Counted from the stretch's first letter, positions 18,693-27,890 are shown. The stretch: 64,000 bases of DNA from Pseudomonas brassicacearum (GCF_000585995.1 NZ_CP007410.1:3189430-3253429), one strand, 5' to 3'. Made by a program: numbers and translations. Notes: generated from the letters alone by a model not told the origin.

Positions 18693-20558
18693 ATGACGAT
18701 TTTTGAAAAAGACCCGCAACCGAGCGCTTCCTCTGGCCCGGGTGCCTGGCTCGCGACCGTCGATGCCGATGTCTGCCGGCGGGTCCAACAGCGCGTAGTG
18801 GGCCAACTGCTGCAAACCCTGCTGTATGAAGACGTGCTGGCGTACCAGCACCAACCCTTGGAGGACGGTCGGTATCGTTTCATCGTGCAAGGCACCGACG
18901 CCGACCAGCAACCGGTGCACTATCGCTGCAACGGCCTGCGTAGCACCAGCTTCGAGCTGATTCGCCTGGACCATGCCAGCCTTGAGCGAGTGGATGCTGC
19001 GGGTCAATCCCAGGCGCCGGACCTGCACCAGGCCCTGGCCGAACTGCTCGGCGCGTTCGAGGGCAGCGTCCACCTGCCACGCTTTATCCAGGAACTGGAA
19101 CAGACCCAGCTCAAGGACCTGCAGGCCCGCAGCCAGGGCTATAGCGCTCCTCGTGCGACGCACCTGCTGGACATGGACGCGCTGGAACAGCACTTCATGG
19201 ACGCCCACAGTTACCACCCGTGCTACAAATCGCGGATCGGTTTCTCCTTGCAGGACAACACGGAGTACGGGCCGGAATTCGCCAATCCCATTGCAGTCGT
19301 CTGGCTGGCCGTGGCCAAGTCCTGCGGGGCGATGAACCATTCGAACAGCATGGATTTTGAAGCGTTCATCCGTCAGGAAGCAGGGGAAGGCCGCGTGCAG
19401 CAACTGGCGCAGGTCCTCGAAAGTCGCGGCCAGGCGCCGGAGGATTACTGGCTGATCCCGGTCCATCCGTGGCAGTGGGAGAACACCATCGTCGCGAATT
19501 TTTACCCCGAACTGATCAGCGGCGAGCTGATTTACCTCGGTGTTTCGGACGATCACTACAAGGCCCAACAATCGATCCGCACCCTGGCCAACGCCAGTGC
19601 GCCCGAGCGCCCGTACGTGAAATTGGCGATGAGCATGACCAACACGTCCAGCACGCGGATTCTGGCGCGGCATACCGTGATGAACGGCCCAATCATCACA
19701 GATTGGCTACAACAGCTGATCGCCACCGACAGCACCGCTCGCGCCTTGGACTTTGTCATCCTGGGTGAGGTGGCCGGGGTCAGCTTCAGTTACGACCACC
19801 TGCCGGCCAGCCGCGCCTCTCAAGCCTATGGCACCCTGGGGGCCATCTGGCGCGAAAGCATCCACGGTTACCTCAAACCCGGCGAGCAGGCCGTGCCGTT
19901 CAATGGCCTCAGCCACGTGGAGAACCGTTACAGCGAGGGCGAGCAGGCGCCGTTCATCGATGCCTGGATCGCCCAATACGGCTTGCAGGCCTGGACTCAA
20001 CAGTTGCTGGAAGTCACCGTGCCGCCGATCATCCACATGCTGTACGCCGAAGGCATCGGCATGGAGTCCCACGGCCAGAACATTGTGCTGATCGTCAAGG
20101 ATGGCTGGCCGCAACGCATTGCCCTCAAGGATTTCCACGACGGCGTGCGTTATTCCCCGGCGCACCTGGCCCGCCCCGAACTGTGCCCGACCCTGGTGCC
20201 GTTGCCCGCCAGCCATGCACGGTTGAACCGCAACTCGTTCATCCTCACCGACGACGTCAATGCAGTGCGCGATTTCTCCTGCGACTGTTTCTTCTTCATC
20301 TGCCTGGCGGAAATGGCTATTTTCCTGCACCAGCATTATCAGCTGGAGGAAAGCCGTTTCTGGCAGATGACCGCCGAGGTCATCACGGCCTACCAGACTG
20401 CGCACCCGCAACACCGCGAGCGCTTTGCGCTGTTCGATGTGTTCGCGCCTTCTTATGAAGTGGAAGAGCTGACCAAGCGGCGCCTGTTGGGCGACGGCGA
20501 ACGGCGCTTCAAGTCAGTGCCCAACCCGCTGCACGCATTCAGGCCGCGCACATGCTGA
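18693..20558 (+). CDS. acsC: NIS siderophore synthetase AcsC (IucA/IucC family)
   Basis: 621 residues. IucA/IucC features include 'HSYHPCYKSRIGFSLQDN', VHPWQWENT, 'SMTNTSSTRIL' and 'GMESHGQNIVLIVKDG', and the C-terminal FhuF-like region follows. In the achromobactin pathway AcsC is one of the two later synthetases that join diaminobutyrate and 2-oxoglutarate units to the citryl core; which bond it forms here cannot be read from sequence. ATG 18693 has AAGGAA upstream. It overlaps acsB by 7 nt. Confidence 0.87.
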   Translation: MTIFEKDPQPSASSGPGAWLATVDADVCRRVQQRVVGQLLQTLLYEDVLAYQHQPLEDGRYRFIVQGTDADQQPVHYRCNGLRSTSFELIRLDHASLERVDAAGQSQAPDLHQALAELLGAFEGSVHLPRFIQELEQTQLKDLQARSQGYSAPRATHLLDMDALEQHFMDAHSYHPCYKSRIGFSLQDNTEYGPEFANPIAVVWLAVAKSCGAMNHSNSMDFEAFIRQEAGEGRVQQLAQVLESRGQAPEDYWLIPVHPWQWENTIVANFYPELISGELIYLGVSDDHYKAQQSIRTLANASAPERPYVKLAMSMTNTSSTRILARHTVMNGPIITDWLQQLIATDSTARALDFVILGEVAGVSFSYDHLPASRASQAYGTLGAIWRESIHGYLKPGEQAVPFNGLSHVENRYSEGEQAPFIDAWIAQYGLQAWTQQLLEVTVPPIIHMLYAEGIGMESHGQNIVLIVKDGWPQRIALKDFHDGVRYSPAHLARPELCPTLVPLPASHARLNRNSFILTDDVNAVRDFSCDCFFFICLAEMAIFLHQHYQLEESRFWQMTAEVITAYQTAHPQHRERFALFDVFAPSYEVEELTKRRLLGDGERRFKSVPNPLHAFRPRTC

Positions 20559-21325
20559 GAACCAATCAACTGAAACTCAAGCTCGGCGCGGGGCAGGCCG
20601 CCTATGGCCTGATCAGTTCGATCCCGTCGGCGATGGCGATCGAGCTGATCGCCGAGGCCGGCTACGACTTCGTGATCATCGACATGGAGCACGTGTTGAT
20701 CAACCCGGAGACCGTGGAGCACATGATCCGCATGGCCGAGGCTTACGCCATCACGCCGCTGGTGCGGGTCGCGGACCTGGACCCGAAAACCCTGTTGCGC
20801 CTGCTCGACGGCGGCGCCCAGGGCATCGTGTTGCCGATGATCGAAAGCCCGGAGCAACTGGCCGAGGCGATTGCCGCGTGCAAATACCACCCGTTGGGTC
20901 GACGCAGCCTGAATGCCGGGCGCCCGGGTTCGTTTGGTAAGTACAGCCTCGCCGAATACGTTGGGCGAGCCAACGAGCAAATCATGGTGGTGGCGATGAT
21001 CGAAAGCGCCGAAGGCGCACGACGGGCGGCGGACATTGCAGCGGTGCCCGGGTTGGACATGATCCTCGAGGGCGCCGCCGACCTGTCTCAATCCCTGGGA
21101 ACACCCTGGCAGATCAACGAGCCCGCGGTGCAGCAGGCCTTGCTGGACACCTGGCAGGCGGCCCGCGCAGCCGGCGTCCCCTATTGCGCGATTCCCCGCC
21201 AACCCGACGATCACGCCCGCTGGCGTGCCCGCGGGGTGAACACCTTTGTACTGGGCGACGAACGCGGCATTGCGTTCCGCGCTCTCCAGGGCCGCTTGGC
21301 CACACTTTCTTCAGAAGGACAATGA
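20552..21325 (+). CDS. acsB: HpcH/HpaI aldolase-family protein AcsB
   Basis: 257 residues, a TIM-barrel of the HpcH/HpaI family: 'GYDFVIIDMEHVLINPETVE' (metal-site Glu), 'GAQGIVLPMIESPEQ', 'MIESAEGARRAADIAAVPGL'. Class-II pyruvate or oxaloacetate aldolases have this shape. The gene keeps the acsB position between acsC and acsA; its role in achromobactin supply (citrate or keto-acid building blocks) is not well settled. The start overlaps acsC by 7 nt, and the stop lies 6 nt before acsA. Confidence 0.84.
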   Translation: MLRTNQLKLKLGAGQAAYGLISSIPSAMAIELIAEAGYDFVIIDMEHVLINPETVEHMIRMAEAYAITPLVRVADLDPKTLLRLLDGGAQGIVLPMIESPEQLAEAIAACKYHPLGRRSLNAGRPGSFGKYSLAEYVGRANEQIMVVAMIESAEGARRAADIAAVPGLDMILEGAADLSQSLGTPWQINEPAVQQALLDTWQAARAAGVPYCAIPRQPDDHARWRARGVNTFVLGDERGIAFRALQGRLATLSSEGQ

Positions 21326-21331
21326 CTCAAG

Positions 21332-23203
21332 ATGACTACTCTGACCCCACAGGCCATGGGCCAAGCGGCCGACATCGTCATGCAGGACCTGGTGGACTGC
21401 CTGCTGGCCGAGCATTTCTTTGGCTCCGATCCCTTGCCCCTGGTGAACGTTGTCGACTGGCAGCAAGCCCATCCCAAAGCGCCAGCGCTGACTGGGCGGC
21501 ACATTTGGGAGTGGTGCTGCGATCCGGCCGAACAGCGCTACATCAGCATCGCCCTGCGCCCCGGCATTACCCAGCAATGGGAGAAGGTCCCAGGCACGCC
21601 GGTGCTGGCGCGCCAGGACGAACAGTGGACGGTCCTGTCCCCGGACGACTTCATGAAGCGTGTGTTCGGCGCGATGAGCGAACGCTTCGAGGACAATGAT
21701 AAAGGCCTGGCCCTGTTTCTCGATGTGCTGCACACCAGCGTTATCCAAACGGCGCTGTCCTTGTCCCACGCCGTCGATGACCGGGACCTGATGGCCCAGG
21801 ATCCAGCGACTTTTTTCCGCACCATGGAGCAATGGGCCTCGCTGCGTGACCGTCCATACCACCCACTGGCCAAGGCGAAGCAGGGCCTCGACGACCAAGA
21901 ATATCGCCGTTACCAGGCCGAATTCGCCCGTCCGGTGGCCTTGAACTGGGTGGCGGTGGATCGCATGCTGCTGCAATGTGGCGCAGGCGTGGGTGACCTG
22001 GCGCAGTGTTACCCGGCGCGCTACCTGCTGCCGCAGGATCTGCAGGCCCGTCTCGCCCAGGAAATGCAAGAACGCGGCTTGGCCGACAGCCATGTCGCGC
22101 TGCCGGTCCACCCGTGGCAGTGGGAACACGTACTCGACAAGCAACTGGGGGAGGTGTTCGCCAAGGGCGACTGCCAGCGCCTGAGCTTCAATGAAGGCGA
22201 TTTTTTCGCCACCTCGTCCCTGCGTTCCATGACACCGTGCTTTAACAGCGCCGATTACCTCAAGCTGCCGATGGCGATCCATTCCCTGGGCGCGTCCCGC
22301 TACCTGCCAGCGGTGAAGATGATCAACGGCGGCCTGAGCGAAGCCTTGCTGCACGAGGTGCTGGAGAAAGACGCGACCTTGCGCCAATCCCTGCACCTGT
22401 GCGATGAGGGCAAGTGGTGGGCGTTCATGCCGCCGCAGGCCACGCTGTTCGACGAAGCACCACGACACCTGTCGGCGATGGTCCGGGGCTACCCGAGCGC
22501 GTTGCTCGACGATGCCGATACCCGGTTGCTGCCCATGGCTGCCCTGGGCACGCCGTTGCCGGGCAGCAACCGGCACTTCTTCGATGACTGGATGCAATAC
22601 CGCAACCTGCCGGCGGAGGCCGAATCGGTCATGACCTTGTTCCGCGAGCTGGCCCGCAGCTTTTTTGACATCAACCTGCGCATGTTCCGTCTTGGCATGC
22701 TGGGCGAGGTCCACGGCCAGAACGCGGTGCTGGTCTGGAAGGACGGCCACGCCGATGGCCTGCTGCTGCGCGACCACGATTCGCTGCGCATTTTCGTGCC
22801 GTGGCTCGAGCGCAACGGCATGGCGGACCCGGTGTATCGCATCAAGAAGGGCCACGCCAATACCCTGTACCACGAGCGCCCGGAAGACCTGTTGTTCTGG
22901 CTGCAGACCCTGGGTATCCAGGTCAACATGCGGGCGATCATGGACACCCTGGCGCAGGTCTATTCGATGCCAGTGACGGGCTTTTGGCTGGCCCTGCGGG
23001 ACGTGCTGGACGAACTGATCGAAACCATCGACTTCGACGACGAAGCGCGGGCGATGATCAAGCACCAATTGTTCGAAGCACCGAACTGGCCGCAGAAACT
23101 GTTGCTCACTCCGATGATCGAGCGGGCCGGCGGCCCGGGCAGCATGCCGTTCGGCAAGGGCGAGGTGGTCAACCCGTTCCGCCGGCTGTCCCTGGAGGCC
23201 TGA
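21332..23203 (+). CDS. acsA: NIS siderophore synthetase AcsA (IucA/IucC family)
   Basis: 623 residues. It shares with AcsC the motifs VHPWQWEHV, 'TSSLRSMTPCFNSADYLKLP' and 'GEVHGQNAVLVWKDGHA', typical of NIS synthetases. In achromobactin biosynthesis it is the third synthetase and acts late. The ATG at 21332 has AAGGA about 13 nt upstream, a somewhat long spacing. The gene is followed after 5 nt by the FhuF-like reductase. Confidence 0.87.
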   Translation: MTTLTPQAMGQAADIVMQDLVDCLLAEHFFGSDPLPLVNVVDWQQAHPKAPALTGRHIWEWCCDPAEQRYISIALRPGITQQWEKVPGTPVLARQDEQWTVLSPDDFMKRVFGAMSERFEDNDKGLALFLDVLHTSVIQTALSLSHAVDDRDLMAQDPATFFRTMEQWASLRDRPYHPLAKAKQGLDDQEYRRYQAEFARPVALNWVAVDRMLLQCGAGVGDLAQCYPARYLLPQDLQARLAQEMQERGLADSHVALPVHPWQWEHVLDKQLGEVFAKGDCQRLSFNEGDFFATSSLRSMTPCFNSADYLKLPMAIHSLGASRYLPAVKMINGGLSEALLHEVLEKDATLRQSLHLCDEGKWWAFMPPQATLFDEAPRHLSAMVRGYPSALLDDADTRLLPMAALGTPLPGSNRHFFDDWMQYRNLPAEAESVMTLFRELARSFFDINLRMFRLGMLGEVHGQNAVLVWKDGHADGLLLRDHDSLRIFVPWLERNGMADPVYRIKKGHANTLYHERPEDLLFWLQTLGIQVNMRAIMDTLAQVYSMPVTGFWLALRDVLDELIETIDFDDEARAMIKHQLFEAPNWPQKLLLTPMIERAGGPGSMPFGKGEVVNPFRRLSLEA

Positions 23204-23208
23204 AGGGC

Positions 23209-24030
23209 ATGGCGGCTAATAGCATGGGAGGGGCTGAACGGGCCACTGTCGACGTGTCCCGTAGTTTTACGGCGGGCGAATGGGCAGTGCTCAGCGGCGC
23301 CTTGCGGCTCAAGCCGGCAGGGGCGCGCGATCCGGCGCGCTCCCTGGCAGCCCATGAACTATTGGACGGCGGCGTGTGCCTGCGTTTGTTGGATGAGCTG
23401 ACACCGATTATCGGCTCGCCATCCCGGGCGATCACCGCCTCGTTGTTGAGCAAGCGGATTGCGTTCCTCGCGACCGGCGCTTGTCTTTATGCGTTGTCGG
23501 CATGTGACAAGGGGCTGCGGCTGTCCCTGGATAACTGCATCATCGAGTACGGCCACGACGAAGGGCTCTGGACCTCGTCGATGCCGCTGCTGGACCTCGA
23601 ACCGCAGGGCTACGTCCACGGCTACCGGGAGCACTGGCGCGAAACGTTGGTCAGCAATTTGTTCGCCGGGTTGCTCAAGCCACTGTGGGATTGCTTCGTC
23701 CAGGTCAGCGGCATTTCCCGGCGCATTCTCTGGGAGAACACCGCGGTACGGGTGTACTCGCTGTACGAAAAACGCATGGACAGCCTTCAAGATCCTTCCG
23801 TACGCCGCCGTGTCGAGGCTGACTTCGATTGGCTGCTGAACCAGGCCGATCCAGCCTTGTTCGGCCTGGACTACAACCCGTTACAGCATTTTCGCCGCCC
23901 CCTCATGCCCCTTGGCAACGGCCTGGATTGTCGGCGTCTGCGGCGTACCTGCTGTTTCTATTACAGGGCCAGCAACCCGGTCGAATACTGTTCGGCCTGC
24001 CCGTTGCTGCGAAAGAGAAAAAAACCATGA
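23209..24030 (+). CDS. FhuF-like siderophore-iron reductase
   Basis: 273 residues. The C-terminus carries a FhuF-type [2Fe-2S] cysteine set: two adjacent Cys, then after 11 residues C-x2-C ('TCCFYYRASNPVEYCSACPL'). Such proteins reduce ferric siderophores in the cytoplasm to release iron. Its ATG lies 5 nt after the acsA stop and its own stop overlaps the next gene (ATGA), so it belongs to the acs transcript. It is not part of the achromobactin gene set I know from P. syringae, which is followed by cbrABCD. ATG 23224 is an alternative start. Confidence 0.82.
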   Translation: MAANSMGGAERATVDVSRSFTAGEWAVLSGALRLKPAGARDPARSLAAHELLDGGVCLRLLDELTPIIGSPSRAITASLLSKRIAFLATGACLYALSACDKGLRLSLDNCIIEYGHDEGLWTSSMPLLDLEPQGYVHGYREHWRETLVSNLFAGLLKPLWDCFVQVSGISRRILWENTAVRVYSLYEKRMDSLQDPSVRRRVEADFDWLLNQADPALFGLDYNPLQHFRRPLMPLGNGLDCRRLRRTCCFYYRASNPVEYCSACPLLRKRKKP

Positions 24031-24650
24031 ATGACTCAATCGCGCCGTCGCTAACGAGGGTTACCGAATCGCTGTTGGCGCAGTACCGAAGCATCCCATC
24101 GTCCACCGTCGGGCACTTCACGGACGCCGGTTATCTACGGGGTATCCGCCCGTTGTTCAACAACCTGCGCATGGTGGGCAAAGTCGTTACGGTGAAGCTC
24201 TTCACTCCGGACGGCAGCGTCCTGCGCGAAGCCTTGCTGCTCAGCGAACCCGGGGATGTGCTGGTGGTGGAGTGCGTGGGCGACCCCGAATGTGCCTGTT
24301 GGGGGGAGTTGCGAACACTGGCCGGCCTGATCAAAGGGTTGGCCGGCGTTGTGGTGTGCGGCGCGGTGACCGACGTGGTGGCCTTGCGCACCCATCGCTT
24401 GCCAGTGTTCAGCCGCAGTATCAGCGCGTTCACGACCCGCAGCCTTGGCCTGGGTGGCGAGGTCAATCAACCGATCCAGGTTTCAGGTATCACGGTGCAC
24501 CCCGGTGACATCGCGATCGGCGACGACGACGGGGTGTTCATCCTCGGCGTGCAACAGGCCATCGACCTGTTGCCGAAATTGTTGGCGAAGGAGCAGGCGG
24601 ATCAATTGAAAAGAACCGAGTTCTTGCGACGGATCCAGGCGGCGCGCTGA
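24027..24650 (+). CDS. RraA-fold protein (HMG/CHA aldolase or regulator-like)
   Basis: 207 residues. The RraA/dimethylmenaquinone-methyltransferase-like fold shows in 'STVGHFTDAGYLRGIRPLFN', 'LREALLLSEPGDVLVVECVG', 'WGELRTLAGLIKGLAGVVVC', 'GAVTDVVALRTHRLPVFSRS' and 'GITVHPGDIAIGDDDGV'. The G-x-x-x-D and DD motifs suggest a metal site, as in 4-hydroxy-4-methyl-2-oxoglutarate aldolases or oxaloacetate decarboxylases of this family. It is the last gene of the acs operon (ATGA overlap), so a role in 2-oxo-acid supply or siderophore breakdown is possible but unproven. Confidence 0.75.
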   Translation: MNDSIAPSLTRVTESLLAQYRSIPSSTVGHFTDAGYLRGIRPLFNNLRMVGKVVTVKLFTPDGSVLREALLLSEPGDVLVVECVGDPECACWGELRTLAGLIKGLAGVVVCGAVTDVVALRTHRLPVFSRSISAFTTRSLGLGGEVNQPIQVSGITVHPGDIAIGDDDGVFILGVQQAIDLLPKLLAKEQADQLKRTEFLRRIQAAR

Positions 24651-24653
24651 CGG

Positions 24654-25079
24654 TCAGGCGTCGCGGAACAGGTCGTGGGCGTCCAGCAGGCGCCAGGCGA
24701 TTTCGGGGCGTTTTTCCAGGCCACGGCGGATGGCGGCCGGGATCGCCTGCCGAATCTTGCGACACAAGCCAGGCTGTTCCTGGAATTCGATGGCGATGCC
24801 TCGCATAGTCCGGACTTCGTTGTAGCCGGGTTCGACGGTCAGACGGATGCCCAGGTTCTCGTACAAACGCTGCTGTAGGCGCTCGAGCTCGGCCAGGCTC
24901 TGGATATTTTCCAACCGTTCGAGCAGGCGTTTTTCTTCCTGGCGATTGAAGCAAAGGATGCGCAGGTCGCTGCCAGGCGTTTGCAGCAACGCATCACGCC
25001 CGCAATCACAGACGCCGGGCGGGCAGGGGGACGAATCGGGATCGACGCGGTCATGGGCTCCACAAGGTCTGCAACACAA
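24654..25079 (-). CDS. Hypothetical protein with Cys-rich N-terminus
   Basis: 141 residues, family not recognised. The first 28 residues hold seven Cys, including CCRPC and the closely spaced group CPPGVCDCG, suggesting a metal site. The rest is charged and helical ('RQEEKRLLERLENIQSLAEL'). No ATG fits this frame; TTG 25079 is supported by AGAGG 8 nt upstream. Its stop lies 3 nt from the end of the convergent rraA-like gene. Coding is supported by a normal codon pattern and the ribosome site. Confidence 0.6.
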   Translation of the reverse strand: MCCRPCGAHDRVDPDSSPCPPGVCDCGRDALLQTPGSDLRILCFNRQEEKRLLERLENIQSLAELERLQQRLYENLGIRLTVEPGYNEVRTMRGIAIEFQEQPGLCRKIRQAIPAAIRRGLEKRPEIAWRLLDAHDLFRDA

Positions 25080-25194
25080 CGAAGCCGCCTCTGGTGCGAT
25101 GGGCTGGCTCAGGCAATGTGATGCCTGGCGTCTCGCGGGTCAACCCTGTCGGGCGGCCATTTGTCTGTCGTGACTGTGTGCTCCAGCGCTCTCC

Positions 25195-25284
25195 TGTGGG
25201 AGAGCGCTTGCTCGCGATAGCGGCGGGTCAGCTTGCATCCCTGTTGGAGCTGCCGTCGTCATCGCGAGCAAGCTCGCTCCCACA
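25195..25284. repeat. Paired REP element
   Basis: TGTGGGAGAGCGCTTGCTCGCGAT (from 25195) faces ATCGCGAGCAAGCTCGCTCCCACA (to 25284): two inverted REP sequences in the 229-bp gap between minus-strand genes. The left copy has one change in the stem. Confidence 0.85.
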
Positions 25285-25308
25285 AGGGATTGTGGTGGGC
25301 CAGAGGGC

Positions 25309-25788
25309 CTACAGCCCCAACTCGGACAGCCCCGGATGATCATCCGGCCGGCGTCCCAGCGGCCAATGGAACTTACGCTCGTTTTCCTTGATCGGCATGT
25401 CGTTGATGCAGGCGTAGCGGTTGGACATCAGGCCCTGCTCGTCAAATTCCCAGTTCTCATTACCGTAGGAGCGGAACCAGTTGCCCGAATCGTCGTGCCA
25501 TTCATAGGCGTAGCGCACGGCGATGCGGTTGTCGGTGAAGGCCCACAGCTCCTTGATCAACCGGTAATCCAGTTCCTTGGCCCATTTGCGGGTCAGGAAC
25601 GCCTTGGCTTCTTCGCGGTTATGGGCGAACTCAGCGCGGTTACGCCATTGCGTATCCAGCGTATAGGCCAGGGACACCCGCTGTGGGTCCCGGGAGTTCC
25701 AGCCGTCCTCGGCCAGTCGAACTTTCTCGATAGCCGATTCGCGGGTGAAGGGCGGTAAGGGCGGACGAACTTCAGCAGGGGATGACAT
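25309..25788 (-). CDS. NTF2-like protein, DUF1348 family
   Basis: 159 residues of the DUF1348 (SnoaL-like) family: '[20 protein letters not shown]', '[20 protein letters not shown]' and '[20 protein letters not shown]'. The catalytic role, if any, is unknown. ATG 25788 has GGAG upstream. It lies 56 bp downstream of a TetR gene on the same strand, so the pair is probably an autoregulated operon. Confidence 0.85.
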   Translation of the reverse strand: MSSPAEVRPPLPPFTRESAIEKVRLAEDGWNSRDPQRVSLAYTLDTQWRNRAEFAHNREEAKAFLTRKWAKELDYRLIKELWAFTDNRIAVRYAYEWHDDSGNWFRSYGNENWEFDEQGLMSNRYACINDMPIKENERKFHWPLGRRPDDHPGLSELGL

Positions 25789-25844
25789 GGCAACTCTCCA
25801 GGCAGTGATTAAGGATGTGTACAGCGGTTTACGAAGTGCGTGAG

Positions 25845-26414
25845 TCAGTTGATTTCAACCAACAAAGTGTTGAGCACGTTCCGGGCATCGTCAGCGGCGC
25901 TGTGATCGCCCATGACCAGTGCGACGGTGATGGCGCCGTCGATCAGGATCAGTAACTGTCGGGCCAGGGCGTCCGGGTTTTCTACACCTTGGTCAGCGCA
26001 CAGCCGGGTGACATAGTCGAGCAACTTCTGTTTGTGCAGCTTCGCCACCTGGCGGACCGGGTCTTGTGGGTCGCCGGTTTCACCGCTGGTGTTGATGAAA
26101 GCACAGCCGCGAAAGCCTTCGCTGCCGAACCAATCCTTGAGCACGGTGAACAGGTTGAGCAGCCGTGCGGCGGGCGTCGGTGCCTTGTCGACCTCGCTGC
26201 TGAACCAGTGCATCCAACGTTCGTCGCGCCGTTTGAGGGCAGCCACGATCAGATCGTCCTTGTTGGCAAAATAGCGGTAGATACTTTTCCTGGAGACGCC
26301 GGCGGTTTTTACCAGAAGGTCCATGCCGGTGGCCGCGATGCCACTTTTATAGATCAACTTTTCGGCGACATCGAGGATGATGTCTCGGGTGTCATTACTA
26401 ATGATTTCGTTCAT
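25845..26414 (-). CDS. TetR-family transcriptional regulator
   Basis: 189 residues. The N-terminal TetR HTH ('[20 protein letters not shown]', then [11 protein letters not shown]) is followed by a helical ligand domain of the TetR_C type found in YcdC/AcuR-like repressors. The ATG at 26414 is chosen; a longer form is open upstream but would run over the palindromic operator. A perfect 14-bp palindrome lies 13 nt before the start, so it probably represses itself and the DUF1348 gene. The inducer is unknown. Confidence 0.88.
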   Translation of the reverse strand: MNEIISNDTRDIILDVAEKLIYKSGIAATGMDLLVKTAGVSRKSIYRYFANKDDLIVAALKRRDERWMHWFSSEVDKAPTPAARLLNLFTVLKDWFGSEGFRGCAFINTSGETGDPQDPVRQVAKLHKQKLLDYVTRLCADQGVENPDALARQLLILIDGAITVALVMGDHSAADDARNVLNTLLVEIN

Positions 26415-26426
26415 GGTTATTACAGT

Positions 26427-26440
26427 AGAACGATCGTTCT
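26427..26440. promoter_or_regulatory. Perfect palindrome, candidate TetR operator
   Basis: AGAACGATCGTTCT is its own reverse complement. It lies 13 bp upstream of the tetR start and 95 bp upstream of the divergent pssA start, the usual place for an autoregulatory TetR operator. Confidence 0.6.
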
Positions 26441-26535
26441 CCTTGGTCAAATCTTTTTTCATGACGACGGGAAGACCCAACCCCGTCCATGGTGTAAGCT
26501 CATGCGTTCTTCGGAATCGACCTTTTGCGAGCCCT

Positions 26536-27879
26536 ATGCCGTCGCTTTTCAAACGCTCCCTGCTGCCCAAGCTGCGCAGCTTTGCACTGACCGCCGATGC
26601 CGTGACCATCCTCGATGGCGCCGCCGAGTTCCGCCGTAGCCTGCTGGAGAAAATCGCCCAGGCCACCCAGCGCATCTACATCGTCGCCCTGTACTTGCAA
26701 CAGGACGAGGCCGGCCAGGAAATCCTCGATGCCCTGCATGCCGCCAAAGCGGCGCGTCCCGAACTGGATGTCGTCGTGGTGGTGGATTGGTTGCGGGCCC
26801 AGCGCGGGCTGATCGGCGCCAAGAAGCAGCCGGGCAACTCGGCCTGGTACCAGGAACAGACGCGCACCCATGCCAGCGAAGTGCCGATCTACGGCGTACC
26901 GGTGCAGACCCGCGAGTTGTTCGGCGTGCTGCACTTGAAAGGCTTCGTGATCGACGACTGTGTGCTCTACAGCGGCGCGAGCCTGAATAACGTCTACCTG
27001 CACAAGTTCGACAAGTACCGTTACGACCGCTACCACCTGTTGCAGAACGCGGCACTGGCCGATTCGATGCAACACCTGGTGCAGCACGGCTTGATCACCT
27101 CCAAGGCGGTGCATCGCCTGGACCTGCCGAACCTGCCCAGCACCCGCAGCCTGCGCAATGACATCGGCGACCTGCGCAGTCGCCTCAAACACGCGGCGTA
27201 TGACACCAACGCCGGCAGCCTCGACAAGAGCGGCCTGTCGGTGAGTCCGTTGCTCGGCGTGGGCAAGAACAACCCGCTGAGCCGGGTGATCGGTGAACTG
27301 ATCGCCAGCAGCCGCCAGCAACTGACCATCTGCACGCCGTACTTCAACCTGCCCCTGGCCGTGACCCGGGAGATCAACCGTGCGCTGGCCCGTGGGGTCA
27401 AGATCGACATCATCGTCGGCGACAAGACCGCCAACGATTTCTACATTCCGCCGAGCGAGCCGTTCAAGATCATCGCCGCGCTGCCTTATCTCTACGAGAT
27501 CAGCCTGCGGCGTTTCGCCAAGCGGCATCAGCGCTACATCGACAGCGGGCAGTTGAACCTGCACCTGTGGCGTGACGGTGACAACACCTATCACCTCAAG
27601 GGCATGTGGGTCGACGAGCGCTACACCTTGCTCACCGGCAACAACCTCAACCCGCGGGCCTTTCGCCTGGACCTGGAAAACGCCCTGTTGCTGGACGACC
27701 CCAAGGGCGAGTTGCTGGGGCCGCGTCAGGCCGAGCTTGAACAGATCTACCGGCACACCCGCCGGATCGAACGCTACCTGGACCTCGAGACCCTGCCAGA
27801 TTACCCCGCAGCAGTGGGCAAGTTCCTCAAGCGGGTCAGTCGGGTGCGGATAGAACGGCTGCTTTACCGGATCCTGTGA
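26536..27879 (+). CDS. pssA: CDP-diacylglycerol--serine O-phosphatidyltransferase
   Basis: 447 residues, Gram-negative type II phosphatidylserine synthase of the phospholipase D superfamily. Two HKD-type motifs are visible: 'LHLKGFVIDD' (about residue 137) and 'YHLKGMWVDE' (about 355), the second followed by 'LLTGNNLNPRAFRLDLEN'. It makes phosphatidylserine, the precursor of phosphatidylethanolamine. The ATG at 26536 is chosen as the family's usual start. It is transcribed divergently from tetR, and its stop touches the AraC-type gene downstream. Confidence 0.92.
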   Translation: MPSLFKRSLLPKLRSFALTADAVTILDGAAEFRRSLLEKIAQATQRIYIVALYLQQDEAGQEILDALHAAKAARPELDVVVVVDWLRAQRGLIGAKKQPGNSAWYQEQTRTHASEVPIYGVPVQTRELFGVLHLKGFVIDDCVLYSGASLNNVYLHKFDKYRYDRYHLLQNAALADSMQHLVQHGLITSKAVHRLDLPNLPSTRSLRNDIGDLRSRLKHAAYDTNAGSLDKSGLSVSPLLGVGKNNPLSRVIGELIASSRQQLTICTPYFNLPLAVTREINRALARGVKIDIIVGDKTANDFYIPPSEPFKIIAALPYLYEISLRRFAKRHQRYIDSGQLNLHLWRDGDNTYHLKGMWVDERYTLLTGNNLNPRAFRLDLENALLLDDPKGELLGPRQAELEQIYRHTRRIERYLDLETLPDYPAAVGKFLKRVSRVRIERLLYRIL

Positions 27880-27890
27880 AAACCCGCGCC

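Noticed and set aside
17119..18696. 525-codon open frame on the plus strand in a second frame of the MFS gene
   Set aside because: The translated product is Arg/Gly/Pro-rich and domain-free, while the other frame gives a clear 14-helix transporter.
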